Positions 39,501 to 48,500 of a stretch of DNA of 64,000 nucleotides are shown piece after piece. The notes under the pieces were generated by a model that was not told the DNA's origin, searched no databases, and saw only the letters and a program-made list of their open reading frames with translations. The number at the start of each line of letters is the position of its first letter. The first letter of the stretch is position 1. This DNA is from Apricaphanius iberus (taxonomy: Eukaryota > Chordata > Actinopteri > Cyprinodontiformes > Aphaniidae), in NCBI GenBank assembly GCA_028564705.1, contig JAPXFQ010002850.1:992001-1056000 (forward strand). Direction: 5' to 3'. A program made the position numbers and the translations under genes.

Positions 39501-42500
39501 CAAATGCAGTATTAGCTTAGACATTTATGTATACAACGTAAATAGTGAACATTTTTCTGTAGGCCGACTTATTCTAAATATAGTACCAGCTATGTTTGTG
39601 TGTTTGTGTGTGGGCAGGTCGAAAAGTGGAGCAGACAGTGGATCTAGTGAACACAGAGGAGGAGCCTTTGCACTTCTCTGCCATGCAGTTTTCTCTTCTC
39701 TCTGAAGATCAGCAGTCCGGCCTGAGTTTGAAGCCCATGAATGGCACAGTGATGTCCAAGAATAGGTTAATAATTAGCCACTATAGCATTTTTTATTGTT
39801 TTATTGCAAAAAGTCTAATTTTACTTTTCACACTCACAAAATTGTCCTCATAAAGCATTTGTACTATTCCTGTTGGAGTCCCTTTCTTTGAAATTTTTGT
39901 TCTGTTGGTTGTAGGTTGCCACTGTCAGTGTGCTTCACACCTTCCGCAGAGGGATATGTAACCTTCAGAGTTAACCTGAAAGTGAAGAGAAAGTCTGAAC
40001 CACTTTCACTTAATGTTAAGGCTGATTGTTTTAATGTGAATGTTTTAGTTCAAATTCAGGAGCAAGATGGGAGCCTCAGAGAGATCTTCCCTAATCATGA
40101 AGATACAATAGACTTTGGAAAGGTTGTCACACCTTAACACTAAAGACACAAAGACTGATATAGAAATTATGATATAGAACGTTTGATCCAACAGTATCCG
40201 CTATCTTGGTCTTTATGTTTCCACATCATAGGTGGGGATTTCAGAGCAAAGCACCTTTAATCTCATGGTCTCCAATCTTTCAAGATTCAGACTGGAAGTA
40301 AGCTTTGAGTTGACGGGTCTCAGAGAGAAACTTCAACAGTTAGAGGTGAAACCTGAAGCTGATGCTGTTGAGATTGGGAAGCAGCTCCAGACATCAGTTG
40401 TCTTTTGCCCTCAGAGCATATGCAGCATTCAAGATGTCAAGCTTATTGTCAAGGCAAGAAAAACCAAAATACTGAAATTATCTACCACTTTCTGACTTTC
40501 TTCTAAATCAAGTTGTATGTTTTCAAATTCAATCAACTGCGCTCTGACAGTAAATATATATATTTATTGTATTTCAAGAAAAATCATAACATATCAAGTT
40601 CCTTTTAATTAAGCACTACCAATATCAGTGCTGCTGTATTCCTGGAGTACAGGAATACCTGGAAATATTTTAACAAAGGATGAGAGAAGATTCCTTTGGT
40701 GGTTCAAGGCTTTAATTCGGCTTGTTGATCGACAAGGAGTCCAGCACAAACAGAATATTTGCTTAAGCTGACCTACTCCCCACAGTTAATCAAAGACTAT
40801 CTTCTTCAGCTCGAGCAATGCAGCAGCACATTACCCTGACAGTAGAACACAGCTCAGTCTCCTTGGGTCAGACTGTCCTGCAGATCCCGGCTTAAGATGT
40901 AGACACATATTGCCGAATTCTAACATGTTTGTTCAGCATAACAACAACATGCAGTCACTGTATCCAGTTTATACTTCTCCGTCTGCGTAGGTTCCAAAGA
41001 CACGCAACAGCATTATCCGTCCACGCCAGGGCTCTCCCTCACCTATGGAAGAATGGATGGTGCAGAGCCCCATTATTTAACTCTCCATCGAACGTAACAG
41101 AATGCGCAAGTCTCTGATTGGCCAGCCAGACTGCTGTCCAACTTTAAACTGAAAGTGCATTAAGTTGTAGGGATTTATCCACACATCTGGCAGCCAGACA
41201 TTAACTATTATTATTAACTTTAATTGTTAACTATTCATAGCCTATTATGTTTAACGTTTTATCAAAAAAAGCACTGAAGGTATAAACAGGTGTTGAAAAA
41301 AGCATCTTTATTCAATTAATAACAGTTGAAAGCCAAAGGATTACGTGTTTTTTCTCAAATGGCAGACATTATAAATCCACTTATAGCACAAGGATGGCAA
41401 ATTTATACGTACCCGCCCCAGAAGACTGTGCAACAATAAAATGCGTTACCTTTGCAACCTTTACCGTTTACCCGTTCTGTGCAGAGAAACTTCAACTTAA
41501 TTTACAGATCAGAGTCCTGCAATAAAACGGGTAACTGCAGCTAATCTGCTGTTTCAGGTTGACAAATCAAAGCTCTCTCTGGGAGCGCTGGATGCTGAGA
41601 TAGTGAGAATATTCTGCATTCAGCGCAAAGTTGGAGAGATTTTCAGACTTTCTCCACACAATGGAAAGTGGCAGTCAACCAGAAATATAATATATATATT
41701 TTCCACCCATCCACAGTAAAAAGAAACTTCCGCCAGACCCACAACATTTAGATTATGTATTTTTCCATCTTGAAAAAGTACCTGCAACATTGCAGAACGT
41801 TTTTGGAGCAGAAAGATATCTGTAAAAATCTTGAAACATGACAGTGTGCGCGGTAGTAGCGAGTACTGTTTACTGTTTATATACACATATTTGTAAATAC
41901 TCACATTTAATAAATATATTTTCTCTTTCTGTTTCCCAGTGAATTAGACAGGAGGAAAGCTCTCTATATTATCTCTAAAATCTGTTTAGATCCATAAATA
42001 TGATCGCATTTGCAGTACTTTATTTAGAAAATGTGCCTTTAGTTTCGCAAATGACTAGATTGCTCGCGGAAAAACGAGGTCAGACGCCAAAACGATCGTT
42101 TTACGGCGCTCCGTGGCTGTAATTAACCATTCTGACCCTCGCCAGTCTCTGCCTGCAATTTTCACATCTTGTCACAATTATAATTACCTTTTAACTGCTT
42201 GTTACAAATAATTTTGTCTGCACTGTTTCACATGGATTCATGACTATCCTCGCGAGGTGGTACATGATATGCTTGATGCAAATCACAAAACATTTACCTG
42301 GTTGAAGAGCCGGGGAAAAACAGGACAACGATAGCACCAACTAGTGTGAAAACCCAATTTTTACACTTTATGGAAAACAATTTTATCATTTTTTTCTGCG
42401 CTTCCCCCGGCACACCGCTGCTGATACAGTGCCCCCATAGTGGCACCACACTGCAACTGCAGTTAAAATAACATCAATATAGCTGGGGGCAGAGCGATAT

Positions 42501-45500
42501 CAGGCTGGGGCGGCAATAAGTCTTCGTCTGGATGCAACCATGCTGACGGAGAAGTATAAACGAGGCTTAACCCAGTTATAAGAGAGATTATGCTTCTAAT
42601 CTAATTATTTCTATATCAAATATCTGGTCTGAATATGGTTGCTCAGGAGAGGGGACTGCTGCAAAGACAAAAACTTATTGCCAATTGTATTGGCTTCTGT
42701 CATACCTTTTCATTATTTGATACCAAAAACTTACTGCAGTATAATATAATATGGATTCAACTGAAACATTTGCAATTGCATTTGAAATCGTTTATTTTGT
42801 TGTATTAGTTTGATCTGATCTATACTATTCTGAATATGAATAAAGCCTGTTTGTCTCATACAGTGCCTTGTGATTACAATGTAAATTGGCTTCAAATCGT
42901 TATCTGAACAAATAGGAAATCTGTGGTAATACTAATCATGACTCTAAATTAACCAAAAACTAATTGAGCTTTTCTATTCAGTCAATACATAGAAGAAAAC
43001 AGTGATTTAAATTACAACCAAATATGTTGCCCTTTTTGTGTATTGTAACTTTTTTTTTAAGGGTTTGTAGTCATTTTTAAATAAAAACATTCTAATCTAA
43101 AACAATTGTATTCTTGTTTGGCACAATCCCTGTGTGTGTGAATAGGACATGAGTTGACAAGCAAATATCACATTTTGATATATGTTTAATATTTTTCTTT
43201 TGGACTGTTTGTTTTTTGTTGTTGTCGATTTTACCCTTGATTCTTCTCTTCAGGTAAAGCTTGGCCCAACCTTCACTCTTTCTATTAAAGGCAGAGCTAT
43301 GGCACCTAGCATTGATTTCTCCTTCACGAAGTTCAACTTTGGAAAGTGTTTCCTGTTCTCTCCGGGCATGTTACCACCATCCCAAACTCTTCTCATTAAC
43401 AACAAAGACAAAAAGGAAGTCAGGTGCGTGTGAGTCTATTTTCTAGGTAACAACACACCTTTACCTATTTGCTACGCTCTGTATTACCTTTATTGCATTG
43501 TATAGGAATACACTAACACTACACTAACAGATAAAATGAACAAAAGCTGAGGGAAGAAATCTACATCTTATTTATGTTCTTTAAAATCAACAGTTTTATG
43601 GATTCCAAAATTCAAACACTGTGTTTTGGTTTTATTTCACCAGTGTTCAATGCAAATTCCAAAACACAGCATTCTTGGAGGTGGACTTCCAACCAGGTAT
43701 TTTGAGGGCTGGTGATGTGATGGAGGTGCCGATAACCTTCTACCCCCAGAAGACTTGTCATTACAATGAAAAGCTCACCTTCGTCTTAAATGCCTGTGTC
43801 GCAAAACATGTGGACATAGAGGGACAAGGCATTGAATTAAAGGTGAGAAAGTTGCATGACGTAAAGACCACAGTACACTGACCATACTGCTGCTTACATT
43901 TATTTCAGTATATATTTATTCATCAGAGATGCTCAGTTACAAAAATTTATGTTTGCAAACACTCTAATTTCTAGTGTCTGCTAATCATGTATGCTCCTTC
44001 TTTTAAAGTAGTAAACCCCAAATAAAATTGAGTGATGCGAGATTTTCAGAAATGTGCGTAAGTCATCCTGCATCTCAATGTATTTAAGTAAAATCGAATA
44101 TCCTTGAAAAGTAAACCTGTATCAGTAAATCAACTGTTAAAAATTAACTTGACAGTTGGCTTTTAGTATTTTATAATCAATAAAAAATGTTTAAACACTG
44201 AAAGCTTCATGTAATATGTAGTCAGTCCTTGGGCCTTACGATTGTTAGGATTGTTGGGTCTTTTGTCTCCCTCTTATCTTCATCTTGACAATATCCCACA
44301 GACCCTTGTGGTGTAACGGCAGACTGTGGCATCAAGGACTGATTTGCATTTCTGATTTTGTTTTTCTCTTTAGTAATCCTCTAAAGTGGTCTCAATCAAT
44401 AACTCTCTGGATTTTGTATGGTTTTATTTTTATTTGTACAAAATCATTTTCATGGCTGTGTGGTATGTCTTTCTGACCCAGCTGGAGGTAACAGATCTCA
44501 AACAAAAGAAGGTGAAGCTGGGATCTCTGAAGTTGGGTCAAAAGGTGAACAAACACGTCGTACTAGTCAATCACAGCCTCTTGGACCTATCTTTCACTTT
44601 GAAACTGAGCACAAATACTCCACTGGATCCAAAGGTAACTGCAACACCCACACCAACATTAAACAGAAGTCCATTAAAGTCAGCCTTAACAGGTGCCTTC
44701 CTGCCACCAGGACCTGTCTGTCAGCCCAGCAGGTGAACTGAAGCTGAAATCTGGTGGTGGCTCCTGCAAGGTGCAGATTCAGTTTTCACCACATCAGCAC
44801 ATTCCTCCTTTTTCTGCTGAGCTGCAGGCGAAGTTCACAGGCTTCTTCCACCCCCTGCTGACCATTGAGGGCTGTTGCAAGGTTGGCTGGAATCTGCTCT
44901 CATTAAGCTGTGTAAAAAAATATTCTCCAAGAGAACTATGAATGACAAAATGTTTTGATCAATAATTATTTGGTAGTAATTCATGATTTAAACCTGTCAG
45001 GGGGTGGAAGCCCATTTAGACAGCAGCCATGTGTCTTTTGGAGCTGTAGTCCAGCACTGCCAGACCAGCAAGAGGATTGTCATGATGAACACCGGTGACG
45101 CTGGTGCCAGGTAATGTTGAATGCAACATCTCCCACTGATTTTTTCTTATTTTTCTTATTTTCAGAAACACTTAACATCTTTAAAATCCAACACTAACCT
45201 CATTTTCTATTCCCTTCCTCCCTTCCTTTCGGTCCACTGAAATGCCAGATTTAATTGGCAAACTGGAGATTTCCCTGCAGAGTTGTCTATCAAACCAGTG
45301 AAAGGATATATTCATCCTGGCAAGGATGTTCCCTTTGAGGTGACCTTTGCCCCTGTGAATCTCAGTAACGACATCAGATATAAGAACCTGTCCTGCTTGA
45401 TCGAAGGTTCCTCATCTGTTAAACTGACAGTCACAGGCTCCTGCATTCAACCTTCCATAAGCAAAGAGGTTAGACTGAACTCTGTTTACATACAAATAAG

Positions 45501-48500
45501 ATTTTTTCATGTATTTGACAGAATTACTATTAATACACACATTGATAAGGATAAGGAAGTTGATTATTCGCTTTTTGTCTCATTATATCTAATTTGAGGG
45601 TATGTTCCTATCTATAGATTTGACTTATTTGTCTTGTAAAGTATCTTGAGAATACGTATGCTGTGTATTGGTGCTGTAACAGACTAGTTTGTATTTATTA
45701 GATTGAATTATCTTAATGTTGTAACGTTAAGGATAGGTTTGAACAGTAAAAGAATGTTAAAAGTAAAAATAAAAAGTGTACTGATTGCCTTTTGATTATT
45801 TTCCCAAAAGCTGCAACATCAATTGTTTTTTTTCATTGTACAAATGGTTTAAAGGTTGACTCCAAATAATGTGAGACATTCGTTTGCCTTATTTGGATGA
45901 CTCAGCAGCTTTTAAAGATTCAAAGATTTATACAACTTATTGCAGTTAGTTTGGAATAACAGAGCATACCTAAAGTCCTAAAGCCGAGGAATCACACGAT
46001 TCAGAAAGCATGCGTTTAAGTTCTCCCACTTTCACCTATTTGTCTAAAGTAGCCAAGCCAAGGGTTTTTGAAAAAACTTCAAAAACACGTTAATTTTTTT
46101 TTTGCTGCCTTGCAGATTGTTTGATGCTAGGCCCTTCTAGCAGAAGAAAATGTGCCTTATTTTCTGTAGAGATGCACCAATCAATGTTCAGGCCTTAACA
46201 TCTAAAAGAAGGTCGAATGTGCTAGAAGTTTTTTTATAGAAGTTATACATTTGAATTCAACAGAAACTGAATGGATTATGGTATTATCTCAGAACTTTTG
46301 AAAACGGGCATCAAAATACATGCTGTTGGTATTGAGAAATTTTGTCAGGTTTGATGAAACTGTCTGTTTCCAGGTGGTCAATTTTGCTTGTCGAGTGCGA
46401 TGCTTTCAAACTCAGAGCCTGTCTATAACCAACCCTACTAGTAAGTCCTGCAGCATCAGACCCATCATCAAGGGTGACCATTGGACCGCTGCTCTCTTTC
46501 TGACCTTTGAACCCAACCAAAGCAAGACTTTTGACATCACCTACAGACCACTGACCATGACCTCTGATGGAAACAAACATCTGGTAGAGAAAGTTATTGC
46601 CCTAAAAAAATATTTCTGTGTTTATTGATAATAAATGCAGTGTGCTCTGTAAAGACACCAAAAAGTAACCTGTGGTATTTTTCCCAGGGGTCAGTTTTTT
46701 TCTCCTTTCCTGATGGAAATGGAATGCTGTTAAACCTGCAGGCAACCGCTTCTCCTCCCAAAGCAGAGGACACCATCATGAATGAGCTGCCTGCCAAAAC
46801 GAAACACTTGGAGGTGCTCCTGGTCAAAAACTGGCTCTCCCGGCCGCAGAGGTAAAACACTAGTGAATTTATTTATTAATTCATTTCTTAAATTGATCCT
46901 TCTAAATAGTCAGACTGTCCTTTAACCTTAAACTTGGAGGCATGTCTTTCTGTGGGTGCTGCTACCAAAATAATAGACAGGCAAGGCAACTTTATTTGTA
47001 GCACACTTTCAAGGCAATTCAATGTGCTTTACATCATTAGGGAATAAAATGAAACAAAGTACCAATAAAAGCATAAAACACAATATTGGAGATGCATAAA
47101 ATATGACACATTCAAACATGTGAAATTTCTGCTATAATAATTACATACTCAAAGGCAGCTCTACACATAAGGATCTCCATTTCAGTAACGATGCAGTGGT
47201 CTGCGAGTAGGTTCCTGATAACGGGAGCATAGAAACTGAAAATGGCCTCTCCATGTGTGATTATAATTCTAAGGGTGATTAGTAAACTAGAGTCATCTGG
47301 AGGGCTCGGTATATTGACAAGTCTTCAACACATTTGCTAGGCCATTTAATGATTTATAAACTTGTAAAAGTGTTTTGAAGTCTATTCTCTGAGCTACAGG
47401 AAGCCAGTGTAAGGACTTTGAACTGGGGTAATGTTCTCTACTTTCCTGGTTCTAGTGAGAACACAAGCAGCAGGTTCTGGATCAGCTAGTAGACCAACAA
47501 CAGAGTTCTGAATGTGAATGTAAAAATGTCTTGTTGGGCCTTTAATCCGAAATCTGGGAATGGAATGTGACATAGTGTATTTATTTCTTGGTATTTATTT
47601 TGATATAAACATTATAACAACTTTTATTTTGGTTTTTTCACAAACCTTTAGACTGTTTTTCTGTTTTTCAGGTTCAGTGTGCTGCTAGAAGTAGTTAAAC
47701 CTGAGAAAACAGACCCGACGGTGTTCCTCAAAGGACATGAGTCCATCGAGGTTCCTGCTTTGGCCATGAGAGAATACAAAATGTCTTTCTATGCATACAG
47801 AGAGGGGGATTACAACACAAAGGTTTGGACAAACAAGTTTATCTTTTATACTCATACCACAATTTTGCATGTTTGCCTTCTGTTTTAAAGGTGTTGGAAG
47901 ATGTAAAGCCTTAAGAAAGATATACTTCAGAAATGCCTTTCTGAAATCTAAGACGATTTTCTAAAAGTAACTAAAAGGTTTTATTTTCTGGACTTCAGGT
48001 AAAACTGTAAAAACTACAAAGTATGCAGTGGTCTCTTAATTTTTGTCCAATTTGAGCTAACTGTAGAACATGGATACCCCCACTGTAGAATTTACACATT
48101 GTTTAGCAAGGGACAAAAAAACCCCAATATGGTGCAGTCACAACAGAACACGTGTTTGCTGAACCATCTTGTTAACAAACCACAATAAATTCTCAATCAA
48201 CTAAAGGAGTCTGCATTCAGTCTTTCATTAAATAATTCAAAAAACCGTAAACCTCTTTTCTCATCCTTGGAACTGCGTGAATTTTACACTCTTCATCTTG
48301 ATCATCATAAGCAGCAAATACTTTATAGACGGAAACCAACATTCCTTACTTTAGACCCGCATAAGTCACAGCTTAGATCCACCAACATAAATGAGACTTG
48401 AAACAGTCTGACAGAAGCAAGAATCTGTCCCTCACTGCGCACTTTAATCTTTCTACTCAGGTGACTTTTCGTAATGAGGCAACAGGAGAATACTTGTTTT

